DNA of 64,000 nucleotides from JBHJHP01 sp042219855. Lineage in GTDB: Bacteria; Bacteroidota; Bacteroidia; Bacteroidales; UBA5342. The stretch covers positions 62,001 to 126,000 of the forward strand of contig NZ_JBHJHP010000002.1 in the NCBI RefSeq assembly GCF_042219855.1. The letters run 5' to 3'. The translations under genes and the position numbers were made by a program. Below the pieces are notes generated by a model. The model made no database searches. It was given only the letters and a program-made list of their open reading frames with translations, and was not told the origin of the DNA. Of this stretch, positions 18,063-26,344 are shown in pieces (position 1 is the first letter of the stretch; each line of letters begins with the position of its first letter).

Positions 18063-18764
18063 TTATCCTAAATTACTGATTCGTTTCAATGCTTCGTCAT
18101 TTAAGATCTTAACCTTTCTACCGTCCACTGAAATGACCTTTTCTGTTGCAAAATTAGATAAGGTTCGAATGGCATTAGAAGTGGTCATATTGGACAGATT
18201 TGCAAGATCTTCTCTTGAAAGGTAAATATTGAGGGTCACCCCATCGCTTTCAAGACCGTACGTTTCTTTCAGAAACAAAAGGGCTTCCGCAAGTCTCCCC
18301 CGGATATGCTTTTGGGTTAACGACACGGTCAGGTTGTTCGAGAATCCTAACTCTTTGGCTAAACTTTTCAGGAAGAATAATGACAGTTCCACATTATGAT
18401 GCAGAACTTCCATCAGAATATCTTTATGTATAGTGATAATGACAGACTCTTCAATACAGATGCTGCTTGTTGTATACTCTTCATCAGCAAACAACGCACG
18501 TTTTCCAAATATGCCCGGGGCTTTAACCATCCGAACAATCTGTCCACGTCCTCCAACACCTTCCTTGAAAATCTTCACTTTCCCTTTTACAAGACAAAGC
18601 AAATAATCGGGAAGTTCACCTTCTTTATAGATAATCTGATTTTTCTTAAAATGATGAACCTGATAGTTTTCGCTGACGAAGACTTTCTGTTCTTCATTCA
18701 ATAACTCCCATAGTTGCTTCACTAATGAAATTGAAGCTTCATGTAAAATGCTTCTCTCTGCCAT
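18063..18764 (-). CDS. Crp/Fnr family transcriptional regulator
   Basis: A 233-aa protein with an N-terminal cyclic-nucleotide-binding-like beta-roll (about residues 25-140, KNQIIYKEGELPDYLLCLVKGKVKIF) and a C-terminal winged helix (about 150-225). The recognition region reads LSREDLANLSNMTTSNAIRTLSNF, close to the Crp helix-turn-helix. No Fnr-type Cys cluster is present, so an iron-sulphur sensor is unlikely. It lies beside the glutamine synthetase group; a regulatory link is possible but not shown. Confidence 0.9.
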   Translation of the reverse strand: MAERSILHEASISLVKQLWELLNEEQKVFVSENYQVHHFKKNQIIYKEGELPDYLLCLVKGKVKIFKEGVGGRGQIVRMVKAPGIFGKRALFADEEYTTSSICIEESVIITIHKDILMEVLHHNVELSLFFLKSLAKELGFSNNLTVSLTQKHIRGRLAEALLFLKETYGLESDGVTLNIYLSREDLANLSNMTTSNAIRTLSNFATEKVISVDGRKVKILNDEALKRISNLG

Positions 18765-18794
18765 TTTACTGCTTTACAACATTGTTATAAAACA

Positions 18795-18802
18795 CAAAGG
18801 TA
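18795..18802 (-). promoter_or_regulatory. Probable -7 element for the Crp/Fnr gene
   Basis: TACCTTTG on the minus strand 30 nt before the ATG at 18764; no clear TTG 19-21 nt upstream. Confidence 0.4.
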
Positions 18803-18821
18803 TTAAAAATAATTAAAAAAA

Positions 18822-18849
18822 AAAGCAGGCTCAAAAAAGAACCTGCTTT
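18822..18849 (-). terminator. Terminator of type III glutamine synthetase gene
   Basis: An 8-bp stem AAAGCAGG / CCTGCTTT is followed on the minus strand by a long T-run. It lies just past the glnN stop codon. Confidence 0.8.
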
Positions 18850-18885
18850 CGCCCCTAAAATAAAGATTATGAACCTAACGGATCA

Positions 18886-21075
18886 CTATCGCGCGAACAA
18901 AAGTTCACGGTATTTTGGTAAGGGCCACATCTCGTTATCCACTATCAGCTCGAGCTTATCGATGTGATAGCGAATCAGATCAAGATATGGTCTTACTTCT
19001 TTGTCATAAGAAAATGCTTTCTCTTTTTCATCCGTGATAGCATTACATTTTTTCCGGGCATCAATCATGTTTTTGACCTCAGCCTTTATGGTGGAAATGT
19101 GTACAGAAATCTCCTTTATCAGTTCTTTTCTGGAACCAGCCAGTGTTGCAAATTCCTGGGGATCAAAGATATCTTTCAGCCCCTTAACATTTTCAATCAG
19201 ACTACTTTGGTATGCAATAGCTGTTGGAACAATATGGTTTGCAGCCAAATCGCCCAGTACCCTTGCCTCAATCTGTATCTTTTTGGTATATTTTTCCATT
19301 TCAACATCCACACGTGCTTCCAACTCTTTTTCACTCATAATGCCACCTCCAACGAGTACTTTTTTACTCTGTTCGGAGAGATAGGTCATAAGTGATTCGG
19401 GAACACTTGTTATGTTTGTCAGTCCTCTTTTCTTTGCTTCTTTCAACCAAGATTCAGAATAGCCGTCTCCGTTAAACTGAATTGGCTTTGATTCCAGAAT
19501 CAGTTTTTTAATCATCTGCAGGATGGCTTCGTCTTTTTTTGTTCCCTTGTCGATAAGCTTGTTCACATCTCTTTTGAATTCTTCCAGCTGAACCGCTACA
19601 GCTGCATTTAGTGCAGTCATTGCAGTTGCACAGTTTGCGGATGATCCAACAGCTCTGAACTCAAAACGGTTTCCCGTAAAGGCAAATGGTGATGTTCTGT
19701 TGCGATCTGTATTATCCAGAAGAATTTCCGGAATCCGACCGATGCCAAGCTTTAACGCTGTTTTTTCTTCAGGCGACATTTTTTTATTGGACACTTTTTC
19801 TTCCAGATCTTCGAGCATGCCGGCAATCTGAGAACCGGTAAATACGGATAATATAGCAGGAGGTGCTTCATTGGCTCCTAAACGGTGACTGTTAGCCGCG
19901 TTCAAAATAGATGCACGTAACAAATCCTGATTCTTATATACCGCAGCCATTGTATTTACCAGAAAAGCAAGAAACTGCATGTTACCTTTGGGGTTTTTAC
20001 CTGGAGAGAACAGGTTTACACCGGTATCGGTAGACAGGGACCAGTTGTTATGTTTTCCGGATCCGTTTATGCCTTTAAATGGCTTTTCATGAAACAACAC
20101 CTGGAACTGGTGTCTTCTTGCAACCTTCTTCATGATGTCCATCAGAAGCTGATTATGATCGTTTGCAAGGTTTGTTTCTTCAAATATAGGGGCTACCTCA
20201 AACTGGTTTGGAGCCACCTCGTTATGTCTTGTTTTTACGGGTATACCCAGTTGATGTGCTTCAATTTCAACAGCCATCATAAATTTTGCCACCCTTTCAG
20301 GTATTGATCCGAAATAATGGTCATCCAGCTGCTGATCCTTGGATGAGGAATGCCCCATCAGCGTTCTGCCGGTCAGCACCAGGTCGGGTCTTGCATTATA
20401 AAGAGCCTCATCAATCAAAAAGTATTCCTGCTCCCATCCCAGGTTAGAATTGACCTTGGTGACATTTTTATCGAAAAACTGACAGATATCAAGCGCTGCT
20501 TTATCTACTCTGGCCAGGGCTTTCAGCAGTGGCGTTTTATAATCCAGAGCTTCGCCGGTATATGATATAAATATAGTAGGTATACACAAAGTTGTTCCTA
20601 CAATAAAAGCAGGTGATGAAACGTCCCAGGCCGTATAACCTCTGGCTTCAAATGTCTGACGGATACCTCCTGATGGAAATGATGAAGCATCAGGTTCCTG
20701 CTGAGCGAGGAGTTTTCCACTGAAGTTTTCTATCATCTCACCACCATCACCGAACTCTATAAATCCATCATGCTTTTCAGCGGTACCATCCGTAAGGGGT
20801 TGAAACCAGTGTGTATAATGGGTTGCACCCTTTTCAATAGCCCAACCTTTCATGCCTGCCGCAACTGCATCAGCCATTTTGCGTTCAATGGGTTCACCTT
20901 TATCGATAGCTGCCATCACTGCCCTAAGCGCATCTTTTGGCAAATGCTTACGCATCGACTCCAGATTGAAGACATATTCACCGTAATAATCTGTAACTTT
21001 ATTGGATGGAAATTTTACATCCATAGGCTGTCGTCTGAATAACTCATCCAAAGCCTGAAATCTTAAAACTGCCAT
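18886..21075 (-). CDS. glnN: Glutamine synthetase type III
   Basis: Makes glutamine from glutamate, ammonia and ATP in the cytoplasm; the large GSIII form is common in Bacteroidota. The start chosen is the ATG at 21075 (729 aa, MAVLRFQALDEL), the normal length. A longer reading from 21174 adds 33 residues without family support and crosses the -7 element. Motifs include GWEQEYFLID (metal-binding Glu), KTRHNEVAPNQFEVAP (the second Glu region), NGSGKHNNWSL (glutamate-binding Asn/Gly with the ATP-side His), and FAFTGNRFEFRAVGSS (Arg cluster). It has its own terminator and promoter and is divergent from the synthetase-like gene at 21457. Confidence 0.95.
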   Translation of the reverse strand: MAVLRFQALDELFRRQPMDVKFPSNKVTDYYGEYVFNLESMRKHLPKDALRAVMAAIDKGEPIERKMADAVAAGMKGWAIEKGATHYTHWFQPLTDGTAEKHDGFIEFGDGGEMIENFSGKLLAQQEPDASSFPSGGIRQTFEARGYTAWDVSSPAFIVGTTLCIPTIFISYTGEALDYKTPLLKALARVDKAALDICQFFDKNVTKVNSNLGWEQEYFLIDEALYNARPDLVLTGRTLMGHSSSKDQQLDDHYFGSIPERVAKFMMAVEIEAHQLGIPVKTRHNEVAPNQFEVAPIFEETNLANDHNQLLMDIMKKVARRHQFQVLFHEKPFKGINGSGKHNNWSLSTDTGVNLFSPGKNPKGNMQFLAFLVNTMAAVYKNQDLLRASILNAANSHRLGANEAPPAILSVFTGSQIAGMLEDLEEKVSNKKMSPEEKTALKLGIGRIPEILLDNTDRNRTSPFAFTGNRFEFRAVGSSANCATAMTALNAAVAVQLEEFKRDVNKLIDKGTKKDEAILQMIKKLILESKPIQFNGDGYSESWLKEAKKRGLTNITSVPESLMTYLSEQSKKVLVGGGIMSEKELEARVDVEMEKYTKKIQIEARVLGDLAANHIVPTAIAYQSSLIENVKGLKDIFDPQEFATLAGSRKELIKEISVHISTIKAEVKNMIDARKKCNAITDEKEKAFSYDKEVRPYLDLIRYHIDKLELIVDNEMWPLPKYRELLFAR

Positions 21076-21152
21076 AGTTTTTTTATTAAGTTGATAATCT
21101 AATTTATTTAAGGGGACGAAGCACACCCCACTTACAAGGTGCAATTCGGATG

Positions 21153-21160
21153 CAAAAATA
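21153..21160 (-). promoter_or_regulatory. Probable -7 element of glnN
   Basis: TATTTTTG followed by CATCC on the minus strand. The same 13 bases occur before the type II synthetase gene (25854 region). No TTG lies 19-21 nt upstream. Confidence 0.5.
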
Positions 21161-21317
21161 CAATATTTTTTCAATCCACCCCCTCATTTTACAGACTACA
21201 TTTTAAAAATAAATATATTTTCTCAGCACCACCCCTGTTCACACAACACACTCACACTTAAATCATGTATCCGGACGAATATTTTTGTCTCCCATGATTA
21301 CGGATTAAATCGGGAAA

Positions 21318-21350
21318 TTTGAGCTGTGATTATGAAAATATGTAATTTTG
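21318..21350 (+). promoter_or_regulatory. Promoter of the synthetase/phosphotransferase/HAD cassette
   Basis: TTTG (21318-21321), 21 nt, TAATTTTG (21343-21350). Full match to the Bacteroidota pattern. Confidence 0.65.
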
Positions 21351-21456
21351 TTTGATGATTCCATATTTTGTGAATACTTTCAGGGCAAAGAGGTATTTTT
21401 ATACGTGTTAGTTTGAGTGAAACACCAATTACACTTTCTTCATATAATAGTTGTTT

Positions 21457-22815
21457 ATGCATAAAGAAGAGATCATACAATTTTTAAAAGATTCAAATGA
21501 ATCGAAAGTAAAAATTGCTGTTGCTGACATCGATGGTATTTTACGGGGTAAATACATTCACAAGCATAAATTTCTGGACACACTGGACAAAACGCTTGGA
21601 TTGTGTGATGTCATTTTTGGATGGGACTCAGGAGACGTCTGTTATGATAATACTGAGGTTACCGGATGGCATAGTGGATATCCTGACGCAAAAGCTGTTC
21701 TGGATGTTTCTACCTTTCGCAGGATTCCGTGGGAAAACGGAACTCCCTTTTTCCTTGCCGATTTCAGTGAAGATAAAAAATACGCGGAAAGCACATGCCC
21801 CAGAAGCCTGCTCAAAAAAATTAATGCAGATTGCGAGTCCATGGGATTTAAAGCCCGATTTTCCCAGGAATTTGAATGGTTCAATTTTAAAGGAAAACCC
21901 GGTGACATGTCATCCAATGAATTTCACGTACCGGAACCGGTTACTCCCGGGATGTTTGGATATTCACTTTTACGAACTTCACTGAATCAGTCCTACTGCA
22001 ATGATTTATTCGAGATGCTTGAAGCGTTTAACATCCCGCTTGAGGGCATTCATACCGAAACCGGCCCCGGAGTATATGAAGCAGCCATAATATATGATGA
22101 TATCCTTCCGGCAGCAGATAAAGCCATTCTGTTCAAAACAGCTGTTAAAGAGATTGCTTACCGTCATAATATGACCGCAACGTTTATGGCAAAGTGGAAT
22201 ATTAAATTACCGGGATCCGGTGGACATATTCATCAAAGTCTGTGGGACAATTATGGCGGAAAAAATCTGTTTGCCTTCGATAAAGGATCAGATAAGATGA
22301 GTGAAATTCTGGAATACTATATCGCCGGTCAACTCACATGCCTGCCGGATATCCTGCCCATGTTTGCACCAACCATAAACAGCTACAAAAGAATCGGGCA
22401 TGGTGACTGGGCTCCGTCAACCGTGACCTGGGGAATGGATAACAGAACAGCTGCAATTCGGGTCATTAGAGTAAATGATAAAAACACAAGAATTGAATCC
22501 CGCGTTCCCGGCGCAGACACCAATGCATACCTGGCATTTGCTGCAGCACTGGCTTCCGGCCTGTATGGCATTAAACACAAACTTAAACTTGACATTCCAC
22601 CCTCAGATGGCAATGCATATCAGGATAAGAAAAGGGTGAAATTACCCGATAATTTATTGGATGCAACAGTTCAAATGGCGGCTTCACCGATAGCAAAAGA
22701 ACTTTTTGGAGAAGCTTTTGTCAACCATTTTACGAAAACCCGGATATGGGAATGGCGTCAGTTCATGAACCAGGTTACAGACTGGGAATTAAAACGCTAT
22801 TTTGAGATTATTTAA
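21457..22815 (+). CDS. Glutamine synthetase-like ligase (type I fold; probable gamma-glutamyl-amine ligase)
   Basis: A 452-aa protein of the type I glutamine synthetase superfamily. Start taken as ATG 21457; a TTG two codons earlier is the alternative. Metal and nucleotide residues are present: QEFEWF (about 137-142), HTETGPGVYEAA (Glu 201 and Glu 208), GSGGHIHQSLW (253-263), NRTAAIRVIRV and RIESRVPGADTNAYLA. Two substrate-site features differ from true GlnA. The ammonium-pocket motif FDGSS is replaced by FGWDSGD (54-60), and the glutamate-contact Asn before GSG is Pro252. Such changes are known from gamma-glutamylpolyamine and related ligases, so an amine other than ammonia is likely. It is first in a three-gene cassette with gaps of 9 and 5 nt. 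Confidence 0.82.
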   Translation: MHKEEIIQFLKDSNESKVKIAVADIDGILRGKYIHKHKFLDTLDKTLGLCDVIFGWDSGDVCYDNTEVTGWHSGYPDAKAVLDVSTFRRIPWENGTPFFLADFSEDKKYAESTCPRSLLKKINADCESMGFKARFSQEFEWFNFKGKPGDMSSNEFHVPEPVTPGMFGYSLLRTSLNQSYCNDLFEMLEAFNIPLEGIHTETGPGVYEAAIIYDDILPAADKAILFKTAVKEIAYRHNMTATFMAKWNIKLPGSGGHIHQSLWDNYGGKNLFAFDKGSDKMSEILEYYIAGQLTCLPDILPMFAPTINSYKRIGHGDWAPSTVTWGMDNRTAAIRVIRVNDKNTRIESRVPGADTNAYLAFAAALASGLYGIKHKLKLDIPPSDGNAYQDKKRVKLPDNLLDATVQMAASPIAKELFGEAFVNHFTKTRIWEWRQFMNQVTDWELKRYFEII

Positions 22816-22824
22816 TTAAAATTC

Positions 22825-23868
22825 ATGCGGAAGATAGACTACATTCAAATTATAAAACATGCCTGGCGCGAATTTGATGACCGTCACGAAATACGTGGTG
22901 TTTATGACGTCAGTGCCTATGTATCGACAAACCAGGTATATAAAATATCGTTTTATAACCGTGAACCTGTATTTGCCAAACTCTCTGACTACGGCAAATT
23001 TGAGGATTTCAGGGAAGATCACATTATCATTAATAATCTTGCAAATAATCTTGAACGGCCATACGAAAACTTTCTTGCCCAGTCACTGGTAAAGAAGAAC
23101 GAACTGTTCATCTATCTTTTCCATCAGGAAAATCACAGCGCATGGGTTGTTTTTTACAATCCTATCCGCACCATGCACAAACTCCCCAGAAGGCTTGATG
23201 ACAAACAAATCAGAAAAATGGGAAGAGAACTGGCACGATTTCATCGGGCTTGTACCAATGTATGCAATCAGCTTCCCAATCCGTCAAAAACCACGGTCAC
23301 TGATATCCTTGCTCTTCAGAGGAGGATCAGCAGGAATGAAATTGAAATGTGTGAAGTTCATAAGGACATGATTAAAAAGCATTGTGATTATTACCTGAAC
23401 AATGCGGATAAGGTGAATTATGCAACCGGATTTGAAACCATACCGGTATTTGTGGACTGGAACATTGGCAATTTCTCTATATCCGGAGATGGCAAGTTTT
23501 ACTCACGATGGGACTATGACTGGTTCAGAATGTCATCGAGGGTAATGGATTTTTATTTCTTCAGCAGAGTGGTATCAGATGTTGGTGACCGTACCGTTTT
23601 CAGCTACCTTGTAGATACCCTGATGGAAGACCGTTTTATGATGTTCCTGAAGGAATATCACCGTATTTTTCCCTTAACGGAGCCTGAGGTAAGATTCATC
23701 AAAGAAGTATACCGCTTCTTTATCTTAAACTATGTTATTAAAGATGGCCCCTATTTCTTCCGAAAAATTTACTCTTCAAAATTAATTAATGAGGCTTATC
23801 AGACTTACTTTCCCGCCATGGATGCCAATTTTAAAGTCGAAAAAATATTAAATGCATTGAAAATATAA
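22825..23868 (+). CDS. Phosphotransferase-fold protein (aminoglycoside/choline kinase-like)
   Basis: A 347-aa cytoplasmic protein with a kinase-like fold. A candidate ATP Lys lies in VFAKLSD (K52). The catalytic loop reads FVDWNIGN (Asp211, Asn216), matching the DxxxxN part of the Brenner motif HxDxxxxN, and the metal-binding segment reads RWDYDW (Asp230, Asp232). The usual His two residues before the catalytic Asp is Phe209. An ARFHRAC segment near 137-143 is also typical of the family. Substrate unknown. It sits between a synthetase-like ligase and a HAD phosphatase, suggesting one small-molecule pathway. Confidence 0.68.
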   Translation: MRKIDYIQIIKHAWREFDDRHEIRGVYDVSAYVSTNQVYKISFYNREPVFAKLSDYGKFEDFREDHIIINNLANNLERPYENFLAQSLVKKNELFIYLFHQENHSAWVVFYNPIRTMHKLPRRLDDKQIRKMGRELARFHRACTNVCNQLPNPSKTTVTDILALQRRISRNEIEMCEVHKDMIKKHCDYYLNNADKVNYATGFETIPVFVDWNIGNFSISGDGKFYSRWDYDWFRMSSRVMDFYFFSRVVSDVGDRTVFSYLVDTLMEDRFMMFLKEYHRIFPLTEPEVRFIKEVYRFFILNYVIKDGPYFFRKIYSSKLINEAYQTYFPAMDANFKVEKILNALKI

Positions 23869-23873
23869 TTCAA

Positions 23874-24725
23874 ATGAGAACGAAGAGTTTCCGCAGTGTG
23901 GTAAAAAATTATAAAGCCGTCTTTTTTGATGCTTTTGGGGTACTGAAGAATCATAAGGGACTGATCCCTGAGATAAATAAAACGTTTGACTATCTTGAAC
24001 GAAAAGGGATTTTCTACTATATCCTCACCAACGATTCCTCAAGAAGTCCTGAAGATCTGGCCAAATGGTATCAGGACAGGGGAATAAATCAGATTACAAC
24101 TGATAAGATTCTGTCATCCGGAATGCTGGCAATGGAGTTCTTTAAGACAAAACTCACAAACGGACACGCAGTTGCCTATCTGGGCACACCAGCTTCGGCA
24201 CACTATATTGAATCTGTTGGCCTTAAAACCATTCCGATTCAGGAAGTTGACATGGATAATCTTGATATAATTGAATCGTTTGCCTTTCTTGATGATGAGG
24301 GATTTAACTGGAACGAGGATATTAACAAGACCATAAACCTGTTGCGTAAGAAAAATATGACCGTTGTTGTTGCCAATACTGACATTAATTACCCGGTAAG
24401 CAGAAATGAAATTTCTGTCGCAATAGGAGGCCTGGCTGATCTGGTTGAGAATATTATAGGAAAAAACTTTATTCGGTTTGGAAAGCCTGATGCCCAAATG
24501 TTTCTCCTGGCTTACGAAAGGGCACTGCAGGATATCCAGGTCAAACGAAAAGAAATTCTCATGGTTGGCGATACCTTATACACCGATATTATCGGGGGCA
24601 ATAAATTCGGACTTGATACTGCTCTTGTATTATCCGGAAATACACTTCCTGAAATGGCCAGTGTAAGAATAAGTGGTTCCGGTATTATTCCGACTTACAT
24701 TTGCGACTCAGCCGTCATAGAATAG
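23874..24725 (+). CDS. HAD superfamily hydrolase, class IIA type
   Basis: A 283-aa phosphatase-fold protein. Motif I is FFDAFGVL (Asp19; the position of the second Asp is Phe21, as in the DVWGV subgroup of class IIA HADs). Motif II is LTNDSSR, motif III includes the Lys of FGKPDAQMF, and motif IV is MVGDTLYTDIIGG. A cap domain lies between motifs II and III, as in class IIA. Phosphatase activity towards a small metabolite is expected, but the altered motif I makes the rate uncertain. It is last in the cassette and is followed by a terminator. Confidence 0.85.
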   Translation: MRTKSFRSVVKNYKAVFFDAFGVLKNHKGLIPEINKTFDYLERKGIFYYILTNDSSRSPEDLAKWYQDRGINQITTDKILSSGMLAMEFFKTKLTNGHAVAYLGTPASAHYIESVGLKTIPIQEVDMDNLDIIESFAFLDDEGFNWNEDINKTINLLRKKNMTVVVANTDINYPVSRNEISVAIGGLADLVENIIGKNFIRFGKPDAQMFLLAYERALQDIQVKRKEILMVGDTLYTDIIGGNKFGLDTALVLSGNTLPEMASVRISGSGIIPTYICDSAVIE

Positions 24726-24750
24726 ACAGTATTCATACAGCCAGATATAA

Positions 24751-24778
24751 AAAAAGCTGCCCTGAAGGACAGCTTTTT
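24751..24778. terminator. Bidirectional terminator
   Basis: Stem AAAAAGCTG / CAGCTTTTT with further pairing inside. It lies between the HAD gene (+) and the type II glutamine synthetase gene (-). Confidence 0.85.
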
Positions 24779-24798
24779 ATTTATATCTGAATCGTTTA

Positions 24799-25818
24799 TT
24801 ACAATCCTTTCACTGCCTTTGATGTTGTTTTAATAATTACAGCAGCAATTTTATATGGGTCACCATTTGAAGCAGGACGACGATCCTCAAGACGACCTTT
24901 CCATCCGTTTTCAATAGTTCCAACAGGAATACGAATTGAAGCACCACGGTCAGAAACGCCATAACTGAAGTCTGTAATTGCAGCCGTTTCGTGTTTACCT
25001 GTCAGACGCTGATCGTTATAAGCACCATATACATCAATATGCGATTTAATGTTTTTACCAAATTCCTCGCAAATTGCAGTGAATACATTTTTATCACCAC
25101 ATGTTCTCATTAAACCATTTGAGAAGTTAGCATGCATACCTGAACCGTTCCAGTCAAGCTCCTTGCCAAGTGGTTTTGGATGCCAGTTTACAACCACACC
25201 ATATTTCTCCGCAATTTTTTCAAGGAAATAGCGACCTAACCAGATCTGGTCACCTGCGCTGTGAGCTCCTTTTGCAAAAATCTGAAACTCCCACTGCCCT
25301 GCAGCAACTTCTGCGTTAATACCTTCAATATTCAGACCAGCTTCCAAACAAACATCAAAATGTTCTTCTACAATTTCACGACCAAATGCATTCTGTGCAC
25401 CGACACCACAATAATACGGTCCCTGAGGAGCCGGATAACCGTCAGCCGGGAATCCAAGTGGTTTGTTCGTCTGTGGATCCATCAGGAAGTACTCCTGCTC
25501 AAAACCAAACCAAAAATCTTCATCGTCATCATCAATATGAGCACGACCATTAGATTCATGAGGAGTTCCATCTGCATTCAACACCTCAGTCATTACAGCA
25601 TACGTATTTTTACGCGTGGGATCAGGGCATATAGCAACCGGCTTAAGCAAAAGGTCCGATGAACCACCAGTAGCCTGTTCAGTTGATGAACCATCGAATG
25701 ACCATACCGGACAATCTTCCAGTTTTCCACTAAAGTTCTCTTCAACTCTTGTTTTAGCCCTTAATGACTGAGTTGGCTTGTATCCATCAAGCCAGATATA
25801 CTCCAATTTTGTCTTCAT
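24799..25818 (-). CDS. glnII: Glutamine synthetase type II (eukaryote-like)
   Basis: Glutamine synthetase of the short GSII class, 339 aa. Diagnostic segments are LEYIWLDGY, WSFDGSSTEQA (ammonium-pocket region), DFWFGFEQEYFLMD (metal-binding Glu), GINAEVAAGQWEFQI, WNGSGMHANFSN (glutamate site), and RGASIRIPVGT (Arg site) with the late-Glu region GRLEDRRPASNGDPY. It is complete with all key residues. It is unusual to find it about 3.7 kb from a type III enzyme and next to a type I-like ligase. It is transcribed alone. Confidence 0.96.
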   Translation of the reverse strand: MKTKLEYIWLDGYKPTQSLRAKTRVEENFSGKLEDCPVWSFDGSSTEQATGGSSDLLLKPVAICPDPTRKNTYAVMTEVLNADGTPHESNGRAHIDDDDEDFWFGFEQEYFLMDPQTNKPLGFPADGYPAPQGPYYCGVGAQNAFGREIVEEHFDVCLEAGLNIEGINAEVAAGQWEFQIFAKGAHSAGDQIWLGRYFLEKIAEKYGVVVNWHPKPLGKELDWNGSGMHANFSNGLMRTCGDKNVFTAICEEFGKNIKSHIDVYGAYNDQRLTGKHETAAITDFSYGVSDRGASIRIPVGTIENGWKGRLEDRRPASNGDPYKIAAVIIKTTSKAVKGL

Positions 25819-25853
25819 AATCTTTAAATTTATGTCATTTTAATATCTGGATG

Positions 25854-25861
25854 CAAAAATA
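25854..25861 (-). promoter_or_regulatory. Probable -7 element of glnII
   Basis: TATTTTTG followed by CATCC on the minus strand, identical over 13 bases to the glnN element. No TTG at the expected upstream distance. Confidence 0.5.
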
Positions 25862-26291
25862 GATATTTTTTTGTAAATACATAAAATTTGAATTGTTTTA
25901 TACAAATTTCATAGTTTATTTCAAAAAAAATAGTACATAATCCGCATTATACCCCATTATTTATTCACCTGGTTTAATTTTATTATGTGAAATCCTGAGC
26001 CACCTCAAAATAACCATATGCCATACAGAGTAGAATTTCATGCATTATTGCTAACACTTTTATCTGTTTATAAGGCTAACATGATCAATATGTCATGACT
26101 TCCGGTTGATTCGCACAGTATACAAGCTCATCTGCTTACATTTATTCATACTTCACACATGTAGTAACTTTAGGCGATTTATAGCAAGGGCCGGATCCAT
26201 TAAGTAATCGCTTTACGTCTCATTAACTTAACACTAAGAATACATTCACCCATCGATGATTTATTTTTTGTTAATTTTATATTTATTTTCA

Positions 26292-26322
26292 TTGGAAAGA
26301 ATCATGACATTTTATATCTTTG
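26292..26322 (+). promoter_or_regulatory. Promoter of the PKD-like gene
   Basis: TTG (26292-26294), 20 nt, TATCTTTG (26315-26322), about 20 nt before the ATG. Confidence 0.7.
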
Positions 26323-26344
26323 AGCAACACTTAACACAAATAAA

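Larger units (their letters stand above)
21076..21456. other. Intergenic region between two divergent glutamine synthetase family genes
   Basis: 381 nt, AT-rich, no coding capacity seen. It holds the glnN -7 element (21153-21160) and the promoter of the synthetase-like gene (21318-21350), leaving a leader of about 100 nt before 21457. I see no riboswitch-like hairpin or operator palindrome. Confidence 0.6.
25819..26344. other. Intergenic region, AT-rich
   Basis: 526 nt between the divergent glnII gene and the PKD-like gene. Apart from the two promoter elements listed I see no gene, RNA or repeat. The base composition is more AT-rich than the flanking genes. Confidence 0.5.

Noticed and set aside
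21076..21174. Longer start for the type III glutamine synthetase
   Set aside because: It would place the start upstream of the probable -7 element, and the extra residues have no family support; the ATG at 21075 is used.
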